The notes beneath the pieces were generated by a model. That model saw only the letters and a list, made by a program, of their open reading frames with translations. It made no database searches and was not told where the DNA came from. A DNA stretch of 8,143 nucleotides from Clostridia bacterium (GTDB taxonomy: Bacteria > Bacillota_A > Clostridia > Christensenellales > Aristaeellaceae): contig JAGCIC010000172.1 of assembly GCA_017648805.1 (NCBI GenBank), positions 1 through 8,143 of the forward strand, given 5' to 3'. Each line of letters begins with the position of its first letter. The first letter of the stretch is position 1. Below, one piece after another: positions 1-5,599 of the stretch. A program made the translations under genes and the position numbers.

Positions 1-702
1 CATGGTGTACGCTCCCCGGGCCTTGAGCTGGGTGACGCCGCGGCACAGGTCCCTCAGCAGGCGGTCGGTGATCTGCTGCCATTTGGCGGATATTATAAAG
101 CACGCCTTGTTGCCGGAGAAGCCCATCATCACCAGGTCTATCACGCGGCCGGACACGTAGATGTTGATTATGGCGTACAGCGCCTGCTGTGTGCCCACGG
201 CGAAGCCCGCCGCCACCACGACCAGGAAGTCGAAGGCGAACAGGAACGTGCCCACGGTCAGGGTGGGGAAACGGCTGTGGACCATGCGGGCCAGCATGTC
301 GGTGCCGCCGGTGGTGGCGCCGCCCCTTAATATCAGCCCCAGGCCTATGCCCAGCGTGACGCCGCCGAACAGGCAGCCCAGCAGCAGGTCGTCCGTCATG
401 GGTTTAAGGGGCAGTATGTCGATCATTACGCTGAACAGCGCCGTTGCCAGCAGGCTGCGGAAGGCGAATATCCTGCCCATGTAACGGTAGCCGGTTATGA
501 ACAGAGGCACGTTCAGCACCAGTGACACCGTACCTACGGGCAGCCCGAACAGGTAGTTGAGTATGATGCCTATGCCCGTCACGCCGCCGGGGGCGATGTT
601 GTTGGGCGTCATGAACAGGGGATACGCCGCGCCGCCGATCAGGCAGCCCAGAAGTATCTGCCCGTAGGCGAACACCAGGTCTTTACGCTTGAAAATTCCC
701 AT
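1..702 (-). CDS. YitT family integral membrane protein (DUF161/DUF2179), 3' end cut by window
   Basis: The frame reads leftwards from an ATG at 702 and stays open for 234 codons to base 1, so the C-terminal part is missing; family members are usually about 280-290 residues. A GGAG ribosome site lies 7 bases before the ATG. Family signatures are visible: an N-terminal membrane segment (about 12-30), then F-M-T-P-N-N-I-A-P-G-G-V-T-G-I (30-44), and a glycine-rich R-G-G-A-T-T-G-G-T-D-M-L (126-137) between further hydrophobic segments (about 52-72, 82-97, 105-125, 149-170, 174-194). The final residues (from about 200, A-C-F-I-I-S) begin the soluble C-terminal DUF2179 domain. YitT proteins are widespread in Bacillota and their transported substrate is not established. 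It has its own promoter and is separated from the NUP-like gene upstream by a terminator, so it is probably a single transcription unit or the first gene of one running out of the window. Confidence 0.9.
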   Translation of the reverse strand, partial: MGIFKRKDLVFAYGQILLGCLIGGAAYPLFMTPNNIAPGGVTGIGIILNYLFGLPVGTVSLVLNVPLFITGYRYMGRIFAFRSLLATALFSVMIDILPLKPMTDDLLLGCLFGGVTLGIGLGLILRGGATTGGTDMLARMVHSRFPTLTVGTFLFAFDFLVVVAAGFAVGTQQALYAIINIYVSGRVIDLVMMGFSGNKACFIISAKWQQITDRLLRDLCRGVTQLKARGAYTM

Positions 703-715
703 TTTTTATCTCCAT

Positions 716-743
716 ACAAAATACGCACGACAGAATACGCACG
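716..743. repeat. Tandem 14-bp direct repeat in the YitT leader
   Basis: Two adjacent 14-bp copies, acaaaatacgcacg (716-729) and acagaatacgcacg (730-743), differ at one base. They lie between the predicted transcription start of the YitT gene (about 746) and its ribosome site (about 710-713), so nearly the whole untranslated leader consists of the repeat. It could be a regulator site or a simple duplication; function unknown. Confidence 0.8.
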
Positions 744-752
744 CAAAACATT

Positions 753-781
753 ATTGTACAGCGTAAGGGCGGATTTGTCAA
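753..781 (-). promoter_or_regulatory. Sigma-A type promoter of the YitT gene
   Basis: On the minus strand TTGACA (781-776), a 17-bp spacer and TACAAT (758-753) match the housekeeping promoter consensus at 11 of 12 positions. The predicted start near 746 leaves a leader of about 44 bases before the ATG at 702. Confidence 0.88.
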
Positions 782-803
782 TTTGCAGGCGCGCCCGGAC
801 GGC

Positions 804-833
804 AAAAAAACCGCCGCGGGGACAGCCCGCGGC
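804..833 (-). terminator. Rho-independent terminator of the NUP-like gene
   Basis: On the minus strand a perfect 8-bp GC stem (GCCGCGGG 833-826 paired with CCCGCGGC 820-813, 5-base loop) is followed by GG and a run of seven T (810-804). It begins 23 bases after the stop codon of the NUP-like gene and lies before the YitT promoter, insulating the two genes. Confidence 0.9.
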
Positions 834-856
834 AGCTTTCGTTTATCGGGTTATTA

Positions 857-1876
857 TCAGACTTCGCCGTTCAGTATGGCGTCGATGATCACCTTGCCCA
901 CCGCGAAGTTGTTCTTCATGGCGGTGGCGAAGATGTCGGCGGATTCCACGCTGTCCTCGGACGCGAGGGCGTCGTCGAAGTGCTCGTCCCACAGGCTCTC
1001 GGGGGAGGCGCCGTTCATGAACACGTCCATGTTCACGCTGTCGCGCAGCACGATAACGCGGTCAAGCATGCCCATGCGGTCGGCGGCCACGGCGATGCCC
1101 ATGTCTTCCATCTCGGTCACGGCGAAGGGATCGGGCGCGCCGTAGGTCTCGCACATGAGCACGGCGTTGGAGTGGTCGTACATGCCCTTCCAGTAGTTGT
1201 CGCCGGTGGCGGTGGTGCCGCGCAGCACTTTGGGCTCGCGGACGGCCCACTCGGCGCCGTCGAAGGTCACGGACATGAAGTTGAGGGTCTTGGGGGTGGT
1301 CTCAAGCTTGACGTCCTTTACCAGGTCGTACAGCTTGGCCATGAGCTCCTGGTCGAAAAGTTTGTAGGCGGTGGAATCGAAGCTGGCGTCGTAGAACCAG
1401 GTGTCCTGCCTGTCGGTGATCATCTCGCGGGGATCGGCATGGTGGCCCAGGTCGAAGTCCACGCCGGCGGTGATGAGGAACACGTCGCCCATCACGCCGT
1501 ACTCGTACGCGGAACCCGCGCAGCCGGTGGAAAGGATGTAGGCGTCGGAGAAATCGAAGCGGCTGTCGGTGAGCAGGGTCATCAGGGTGACCGCGGCGTT
1601 TACCTTGCCCATGCCGGTCACGCACAGCGCCACGCCGTCCTTGACGTAGAGCTTGTTGCCCTCAAAGCTGCCGGGAACGTCGTACTCTTCGCCGCCCGCG
1701 CAGTAGGCTTCGTAGTAATACTGAGCCTCGCCGGGGAAGTCGGCGCCCATGCCGCCCACCTCGAACTTGGGCAGAACGAGAACTTTGACGGAGATCTTTT
1801 CCTGTTCCTCGGCGAACGCGCCGAACACGGACACAGCCAGCACCAGCGCCAGCAGCACAGCCGTAAGCTTCTTCAT
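857..1876 (-). CDS. Secreted NUP-family (purine nucleoside permease-like / nucleoside phosphorylase-fold) protein
   Basis: 339 residues. The start is set at 1876 because AGGAGG lies 6 bases upstream and translation then begins with a classic signal peptide (M-K-K-L-T-A-V-L-L-A..., cleavage expected after A-F-A at residue 22). An upstream in-frame ATG at 1939 is unlikely, being upstream of the predicted transcription start. There is no lipobox cysteine, so it is a type I secreted protein. The mature part has no membrane segment. It carries NUP/phosphorylase signatures: T-G-M-G-K-V-N-A-A (88-96), S-T-G-C-A-G-S...G-D-V-F-L-I-T (116-136), and E-M-E-D-M-G-I-A-V-A (255-264) followed by V-L-R-D-S-V-N-M-D (276-284), the equivalent of the M-E-x-x-A...R-x-x-S-D stretch in nucleoside phosphorylases. 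Despite the family name it should be an extracytoplasmic binding or phosphorylase-like protein rather than a permease; catalytic activity is not shown. It is transcribed alone, from its own promoter to its own terminator. Confidence 0.85.
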   Translation of the reverse strand: MKKLTAVLLALVLAVSVFGAFAEEQEKISVKVLVLPKFEVGGMGADFPGEAQYYYEAYCAGGEEYDVPGSFEGNKLYVKDGVALCVTGMGKVNAAVTLMTLLTDSRFDFSDAYILSTGCAGSAYEYGVMGDVFLITAGVDFDLGHHADPREMITDRQDTWFYDASFDSTAYKLFDQELMAKLYDLVKDVKLETTPKTLNFMSVTFDGAEWAVREPKVLRGTTATGDNYWKGMYDHSNAVLMCETYGAPDPFAVTEMEDMGIAVAADRMGMLDRVIVLRDSVNMDVFMNGASPESLWDEHFDDALASEDSVESADIFATAMKNNFAVGKVIIDAILNGEV

Positions 1877-1904
1877 GATCTTCCTCCTGTTATTATCAAA
1901 TGTT

Positions 1905-1924
1905 CGTGATTTTTCCGAATCACG
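1905..1924 (-). promoter_or_regulatory. 5' stem-loop of the NUP-like transcript
   Basis: CGTGATT (1905-1911) and AATCACG (1918-1924) form a perfect 7-bp inverted repeat with a 6-base spacer. The predicted transcription start is about 1923, so in RNA this would be a hairpin at the extreme 5' end, upstream of the ribosome site (1888-1883). Such hairpins can protect mRNA; equally it could be a DNA operator just downstream of the promoter. Confidence 0.5.
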
Positions 1925-1929
1925 GGCTA

Positions 1930-1958
1930 ATGATAGCACCGGTACGGCATTATTTCAA
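1930..1958 (-). promoter_or_regulatory. Sigma-A type promoter of the NUP-like gene
   Basis: On the minus strand TTGAAA (1958-1953), a 17-bp spacer and TATCAT (1935-1930). Start of transcription is expected near 1923, about 47 bases before the ATG at 1876. The promoter faces away from the kdgF promoter about 90 bp to its right. Confidence 0.8.
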
Positions 1959-1965
1959 GCGAATT

Positions 1966-2003
1966 TCCGAACAATTTTTAGTTAATACTGAGAAAAGTTC
2001 GGA
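1966..2003. repeat. Inverted repeat in the divergent promoter region
   Basis: TCCGAAC (1966-1972) and GTTCGGA (1997-2003) are perfect 7-bp inverted arms 24 bp apart, just upstream of the minus-strand -35 box. A second short palindrome, TGAC-tgc-GTCA, lies at 2021-2031, upstream of the plus-strand -35. Both are candidate regulator sites for the divergent genes; the AT-rich sequence between the arms has no other recognisable element. Confidence 0.4.
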
Positions 2004-2047
2004 TTTAGAAATTGAACGCATGACTGCGTCAGCCGCGGGTTTTGCGG

Positions 2048-2076
2048 TTGTAAAACTTCCGCGGGTGTGGTAAAAT
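2048..2076 (+). promoter_or_regulatory. Sigma-A type promoter of the kdgF-propeller operon
   Basis: TTGTAA (2048-2053), a 17-bp spacer and TAAAAT (2071-2076). Two copies of the self-complementary-core heptamer CCGCGGG (2033-2039 and 2059-2065, 26 bp apart) bracket the -35 box, one copy falling in the spacer, a position where a bound regulator would interfere with RNA polymerase. Confidence 0.72.
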
Positions 2077-2093
2077 AAGTCCTGAAAACCCGT

Positions 2094-2115
2094 GATAACG
2101 GCGCCGGATAACGGC
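2094..2115. repeat. Direct repeat in the kdgF leader
   Basis: GATAACGGC occurs at 2094-2102 and again at 2107-2115, a 13-bp period, between the predicted transcription start and the ribosome site (aggaagga, about 2115-2122). Short and possibly fortuitous. Confidence 0.45.
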
Positions 2116-2129
2116 AGGAAGGACAGTTT

Positions 2130-2456
2130 ATGGCTTTTGTAAGGCATGAAGACGTAAACCCAAAGGACCTGGGCGGCGGCGTGACGCGCAGGGTGCTGGC
2201 CCATGACCCGGAGATAATGGCGGTGGAGGTCAGTTTTGAAAAAGGCGCCAGGGGGGACAGGCACACCCATCCCCACGCACAGATCTCCTACGCTTTGAGC
2301 GGGAAATTCATCTACTCCCTGGGCGATGAGGAATTTGAGCTCAATCCCGGGGATTCCATAGCCGTGCCCGGCGGCGCGGAGCACGGCACCCTATGCCTGG
2401 AAAAGGGCACGCTGCTGGACGTGTTCGCTCCCCGGCGGGAAGACTTCCTAAAATAA
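2130..2456 (+). CDS. kdgF: KdgF-like cupin (unsaturated monouronate linearisation)
   Basis: 108 residues, the usual KdgF length, forming one cupin barrel. Motif 1 contains the metal-binding pattern H45-T-H47-P-H-A-Q51 followed by Y-x-L-S-G58; motif 2 is P73-G-D-S-I-A-V-P-G-G-A-E-H85. Gln in place of the usual cupin Glu, the N-terminal L-G-G-G-V-T-R-R-V-L-A-H-D (14-26) and the ending D-V-F-A-P-R-R-E-D-F-L (97-107) are all typical of KdgF. KdgF proteins convert 4,5-unsaturated monouronates, released from pectin or alginate oligosaccharides, to the linear ketone in the cytoplasm; no signal peptide is present. An AGGAAGGA ribosome site precedes the ATG. It is the first gene of an operon, 15 bases before the propeller gene. 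No lyase or unsaturated glycuronyl hydrolase lies within the window, so the source of its substrate must be encoded nearby or elsewhere. A generic cupin isomerase is the alternative. Confidence 0.8.
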   Translation: MAFVRHEDVNPKDLGGGVTRRVLAHDPEIMAVEVSFEKGARGDRHTHPHAQISYALSGKFIYSLGDEEFELNPGDSIAVPGGAEHGTLCLEKGTLLDVFAPRREDFLK

Positions 2457-2471
2457 AAGCGAGGTAACGCC

Positions 2472-3518
2472 ATGAAGCTTGTGGATCTCAGACAGGAATT
2501 CCTTATGGAGGAAGCGCGGCCGTTTGACAGCTGCCACGCCTCCACGCTGGTAAAGCTTGAAAACGGGGACATACTCTGCGCGTATTTCGCCGGCACCTGG
2601 GAGCACGCCCCCGACACCGCAATATGGCTCTCCCGCCGCACGCGGGAAGGCTGGCAGGCGCCCGTCAAGCTGGCCGACTTTAAAGACGTGCCCATGTGGA
2701 ACCCGGTGCTCTTCGGCCTGGGCGGCGGCCGCATACGCCTGTTTTTCAAGGCGGGGCAGGAGATCCCCATCTGGCAGACCTGGTACATGGACAGCACGGA
2801 CGGGGGCTGTACGTTCACCGAGCCCCGTGAAGTGGTGCCGGGGGACGAGAGCGGCGGGCGCGGTCCCGTGAAGAACAAACCCATCCGGCTTAAAAACGGC
2901 ACGATACTGGCGCCCGCGTCGGTTGAGAGCGCCAATCTGTGGGAGGCGTTCACGGACGTTTCCGAAGACGGCGGCAGGACCTGGGAAAAGAGCGCGCCGG
3001 TGCCGATGAGGAGGGTGGTTTTGTCCGCCACGGGCACCGCCAACACCCAGCTGATCCATCGCCCCTACGACATACACATGATCTTCGGCAAGGGCATAAT
3101 ACAGCCCACCCTGTGGGAGGACGAAAAGGGCGTGCACATGCTGTGCCGTTCCACCTCTTCCCGCATATACAGGAGCGATTCGTCCGACGGCGGAAGGAGC
3201 TGGAGCCTTGCTTATGACACGGGGCTGCCCAACAACAACTCCGGCATAGACCTGGCTCAGATGAGCGACGGCACGCTGGTATTGGCATACAACCCCAGGG
3301 ACAACTACCCGGGCTTCTACAAGGGCGCGCGCACGCCGCTGAGCATAGCCGTTTCCACAGACGGCGGCGACACGTTCACCCGCGTGTATGACCTTGAGAC
3401 CGAGGCGGGCTCCTTTGCCTATCCCTCCATAATTGCGGGGGAGGACGGCACGCTGTACGCCGTATATACCTGGAACCGGGAAAGGATCCGCTTCGCCTCC
3501 TTCAGGCTGGAGAGATAG
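2472..3518 (+). CDS. BNR/Asp-box beta-propeller enzyme, 'predicted neuraminidase' group (sialidase superfamily)
   Basis: 348 residues, no signal peptide, so cytoplasmic. Four Asp-box repeats are visible: S-T-D-G-G-C-T-F (108-115), S-E-D-G-G-R-T-W (164-171), S-S-D-G-G-R-S-W (237-244) and S-T-D-G-G-D-T-F (295-302), giving the sialidase-type propeller. The N-terminal blade has S-C-H-A-S-T-L (20-26) with His22, and the body has G-P-V-K-N-K-P-I (131-138), N-S-G-I-D (256-260) and Y-T-W-N-R-E-R-I (332-339), conserved in the COG4692-type predicted neuraminidases. The F/Y-R-I-P motif of true GH33 sialidases is absent, so sialic acid is an unlikely substrate. Related Asp-box propellers include rhamnosyl-glucuronate-active enzymes such as GH145, which suits the KdgF-like and GH106-like neighbours; this is inference. 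A GAGGT ribosome site lies before the ATG. It shares an operon with the KdgF-like gene and ends before the hairpin at 3593-3638. Confidence 0.8.
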   Translation: MKLVDLRQEFLMEEARPFDSCHASTLVKLENGDILCAYFAGTWEHAPDTAIWLSRRTREGWQAPVKLADFKDVPMWNPVLFGLGGGRIRLFFKAGQEIPIWQTWYMDSTDGGCTFTEPREVVPGDESGGRGPVKNKPIRLKNGTILAPASVESANLWEAFTDVSEDGGRTWEKSAPVPMRRVVLSATGTANTQLIHRPYDIHMIFGKGIIQPTLWEDEKGVHMLCRSTSSRIYRSDSSDGGRSWSLAYDTGLPNNNSGIDLAQMSDGTLVLAYNPRDNYPGFYKGARTPLSIAVSTDGGDTFTRVYDLETEAGSFAYPSIIAGEDGTLYAVYTWNRERIRFASFRLER

Positions 3519-3541
3519 TAAAAATTTAGCTTTTTCAGCAA

Positions 3542-3561
3542 TGTATTTTAGTGTATTTTAG
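3542..3561. repeat. Perfect 10-bp tandem repeat upstream of the transporter promoter
   Basis: TGTATTTTAG occurs twice back to back (3542-3551, 3552-3561), ending 22 bp before the -35 box of the transporter promoter. The 10-bp period places both copies on the same DNA face, as expected of an activator site, for example for an AraC-type protein. It is flanked by a weak 5-bp inverted repeat (TCAGC 3535-3539, GCTGA 3561-3565). No regulator gene is in the window. Confidence 0.6.
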
Positions 3562-3583
3562 CTGACTATTAAGGCGTGACGTA

Positions 3584-3613
3584 TTGACACGGATCGCGCG
3601 GCTGTGATAAGAT
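3584..3613 (+). promoter_or_regulatory. Candidate sigma-A promoter of the ABC transporter operon
   Basis: TTGACA (3584-3589), an 18-bp spacer and TAAGAT (3608-3613). The -35 is perfect; the -10 lies inside the loop of the inverted repeat 3593-3626. Transcription would start near 3620, inside the right arm, leaving a leader of about 60 bases before the ATG at 3680. If so, the transcript lacks the left arm and cannot form the terminator hairpin. Confidence 0.65.
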
Positions 3614-3638
3614 ACAGTCGCGCGATATCTTTTTTTTT
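3593..3638 (+). terminator. Hairpin plus T9 terminator of the kdgF-propeller operon, overlapping the next promoter
   Basis: ATCGCGCG (3593-3600) and CGCGCGAT (3619-3626) pair perfectly; inside them a G-T wobble (3601/3618) and CTGT/ACAG (3602-3605/3614-3617) extend the stem to 13 pairs around the loop GATAAGAT. Nine T follow (3630-3638), four bases past the stem. This has the form of an intrinsic terminator for transcription arriving from the propeller gene. The same symmetric element could be a repressor operator across the -10 region; the T tract favours a terminator. Confidence 0.75.
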
Positions 3639-3679
3639 CATATTTGCGATCCTGGCAGTATCCGGCGAAGGAGGCAGGC

Positions 3680-4624
3680 ATGACCGCTTTAGGGCCCGTA
3701 CGGGCTTATAAAAACTCGCTGCCGAACCGGGCGATAAAAGCCGTCAAACGCGACAGGTGGCTTTTCCTCATCATGCTCCTGCCCACGGTATACTACATTA
3801 TGTTCTGCTACTATCCCATGTTCGGGATACTGGTGGCGTTCAAGAACTACATGCCCAAGGAAGGCACCTGGGGCAGTCCGTGGTACGGCCTTAGGTACAT
3901 GCGGATGATATTCGACGACATGTACTTCTGGCGCGTGTTCGTAAATACCATCACCCTGAACCTGACCAATCTGTTCATCAGCTTTCCCGCACCCATCATT
4001 TTCGCCCTGCTCCTTAACGAAGTGGGGTCGATGACATACAAAAAAACGGTGCAGACCATAACGTATCTGCCCCATTTCCTGTCCGTGGTGGTCATAGTGG
4101 GCATGATAAACGACATGTTCAACTCCACCGGCATAGTCAACACCATACTTAAGGGCATAGGCGCCGAGCAGCAGGCGTTTCTGACCGCCGCGGGCTGGTT
4201 CCGCCCGCTGTACATAGGCTCCAACGTGTGGACCAATATCGGCTGGGACTCCATCATATATCTGGCGGCGCTCTCCGGCGTGGACATGCAGCTTTACGAA
4301 GCCGCCAGGATAGACGGCGCGGGCCGCTGGAAGCAGACCCTGCACGTGACCCTACCCGGCATACTGCCCACCATAGTCATAATGCTGATCCTCGCCATGG
4401 GCCGCATAATGAACGTGTCCTTCCAGAAGATCTGGCTGATGATGAACGGCGGCAACCAGCAGGTGGCGGACGTGATCTCCACCTACGTGTATCAAAGGGG
4501 CATAGTGAAGGCGGACTTCAGTTACGCCACGGGCGTGAACCTGTTCCAGAGCCTGATCTCCCTTCTGTTCGTTACCGTGACCAACGCCATATCGCGCAGG
4601 GCCACGGAAACGTCCCTGTGGTAA
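3680..4624 (+). CDS. Carbohydrate ABC transporter permease, LplB/YteP type
   Basis: 314 residues. The ATG at 3680 is chosen because AAGGAGG lies 5 bases upstream; a TTG at 3644 in the same frame lacks a ribosome site. After a basic N-terminus (K-R-D-R-W, 23-27) come about six membrane segments (around 28-55, 88-112, 130-147, 184-200, 228-247, 285-303). The cytoplasmic EAA loop that docks the ATPase is E207-A-A-R-I-D-G-A-G-R-W...L-P226. The pattern F-x-N-Y-x-P around 54-59 and length fit the LplB branch of polysaccharide-oligomer permeases, whose B. subtilis members (YteP, YtcP) import rhamnogalacturonan oligosaccharides. It forms the inner-membrane channel with the next gene. No ATPase gene follows, as is usual for this group, which shares an MsmX-type ATPase. 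Ile codons are mostly ATA (about 18 of 30), unlike the binding-protein gene. Confidence 0.92.
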   Translation: MTALGPVRAYKNSLPNRAIKAVKRDRWLFLIMLLPTVYYIMFCYYPMFGILVAFKNYMPKEGTWGSPWYGLRYMRMIFDDMYFWRVFVNTITLNLTNLFISFPAPIIFALLLNEVGSMTYKKTVQTITYLPHFLSVVVIVGMINDMFNSTGIVNTILKGIGAEQQAFLTAAGWFRPLYIGSNVWTNIGWDSIIYLAALSGVDMQLYEAARIDGAGRWKQTLHVTLPGILPTIVIMLILAMGRIMNVSFQKIWLMMNGGNQQVADVISTYVYQRGIVKADFSYATGVNLFQSLISLLFVTVTNAISRRATETSLW

Positions 4625-4637
4625 GGAGGGCAGGCGT

Positions 4638-5552
4638 ATGACGGTAAAGGCAAACGCGGCAAAGCGCCCCTCCATCCGCGAGGGCGGCATCTCCAGAAGC
4701 GTGTTCGTGGGGTTCAACTACGCGCTCATGTTTCTTATGATGCTGATCACCCTGTACCCGCTGTACCTGACGGTGATAGTGTCAATAAGCAACGGCATGA
4801 ACGTGATGCGGGGCGAAGTGAGCCTGCTGCCCGTAAACATCACGCTTGAGACCTACAAAAGCATATTCAAGGGCGACATAATGCTCTATATGCGCAACTC
4901 CGTGATCTACACGGTGCTGGGCACGGCGGTGAACATAGTTATGAGCTGCCTGTGCGCCTACCCGCTCACCCGCAAAAGCTTCTGCGCCCGCAAGTTCTAC
5001 ACCGCCATGGTCACGGTGACGCTGTTCTTCTCCGGCGGCATGGTGCCCATGTACCTGGCGGTGAGCAAGTTCGGGCTGATGGACAAGATCTGGGCGCTCA
5101 TACTGCCCGGGGCGATCTCCACATACAACATGATAATAATCCGCACGGCGTTTTCTTCCCTGCCGGACTCGCTTATAGAGTCCGCCCAGCTGGACGGCGC
5201 CAACGACCTTAAGATACTTTTCAGCATAGTGATACCCCTGAGCAAGGCCACACTGTCCACCATGGTGCTGTTCTACGCGGTAGGCCACTGGAATTCCTAC
5301 TTCGACGCCATGATGTACATACGCAACAAGAATATGTATCCCCTGCAGATACACCTGAGGAATCTGCTGGTGGCGGGCATAGCCAGCGAGGAGCTGCAGT
5401 CCGCCGGTACGGGCTCGTCCGCCTTCGTGGTGTCCGAGCGCACGATGCGCGCCGCTACCATAATCGTTTCCACCCTGCCCATTCTCATAGTGTATCCCTT
5501 CGTGCAGAGATACTTCGTAACAGGAGTAATGATAGGCTCCGTCAAAGGCTGA
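4638..5552 (+). CDS. Carbohydrate ABC transporter permease, YtcP type
   Basis: 304 residues, second half of the permease pair. It starts 13 bases after the upstream stop, and its AAGGAGG site overlaps that TAA codon, so the two permeases are probably translationally coupled and made in equal amounts. A short N-terminal cytoplasmic tail (1-22) is followed by membrane segments near 25-51, 88-110, 121-141, 150-170, 203-218 and 272-290. The EAA loop is E181-S-A-Q-L-D-G-A-N-D...I-P200. The segment F-F-S-G-G-M-V-P-M-Y-L (130-140) and the ending F-V-T-G-V-M-I-G-S-V-K-G (293-304) are typical of the YtcP branch. Specificity cannot be read from the sequence; the family handles uronate- or rhamnose-containing oligomers in several characterised cases. 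Confidence 0.93.
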   Translation: MTVKANAAKRPSIREGGISRSVFVGFNYALMFLMMLITLYPLYLTVIVSISNGMNVMRGEVSLLPVNITLETYKSIFKGDIMLYMRNSVIYTVLGTAVNIVMSCLCAYPLTRKSFCARKFYTAMVTVTLFFSGGMVPMYLAVSKFGLMDKIWALILPGAISTYNMIIIRTAFSSLPDSLIESAQLDGANDLKILFSIVIPLSKATLSTMVLFYAVGHWNSYFDAMMYIRNKNMYPLQIHLRNLLVAGIASEELQSAGTGSSAFVVSERTMRAATIIVSTLPILIVYPFVQRYFVTGVMIGSVKG

Positions 5553-5599
5553 TTTCACGCGCACCGCGCTTGAAAATATATAAGGAGGAACAAGACCGT

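Noticed and set aside
980..1909. Long open frame on the plus strand opposite the NUP-like gene (309 codons, rich in Gly, His and Val)
   Set aside because: It is antisense to a well-supported gene with signal peptide, ribosome site, promoter and terminator. Its composition is what the complement of G/C-ending codons produces, and it has no ribosome site or family resemblance.
2082..2100. Possible catabolite-repression (cre-like) site, tgaaaacccgtgataacg
   Set aside because: It begins like cre, but the central CG is shifted and the right half does not match; too poor to call.
3644..3680. TTG start that would extend the first permease by 12 residues
   Set aside because: AAGGAGG is placed correctly for the ATG at 3680 and would lie inside the coding sequence if TTG were used.
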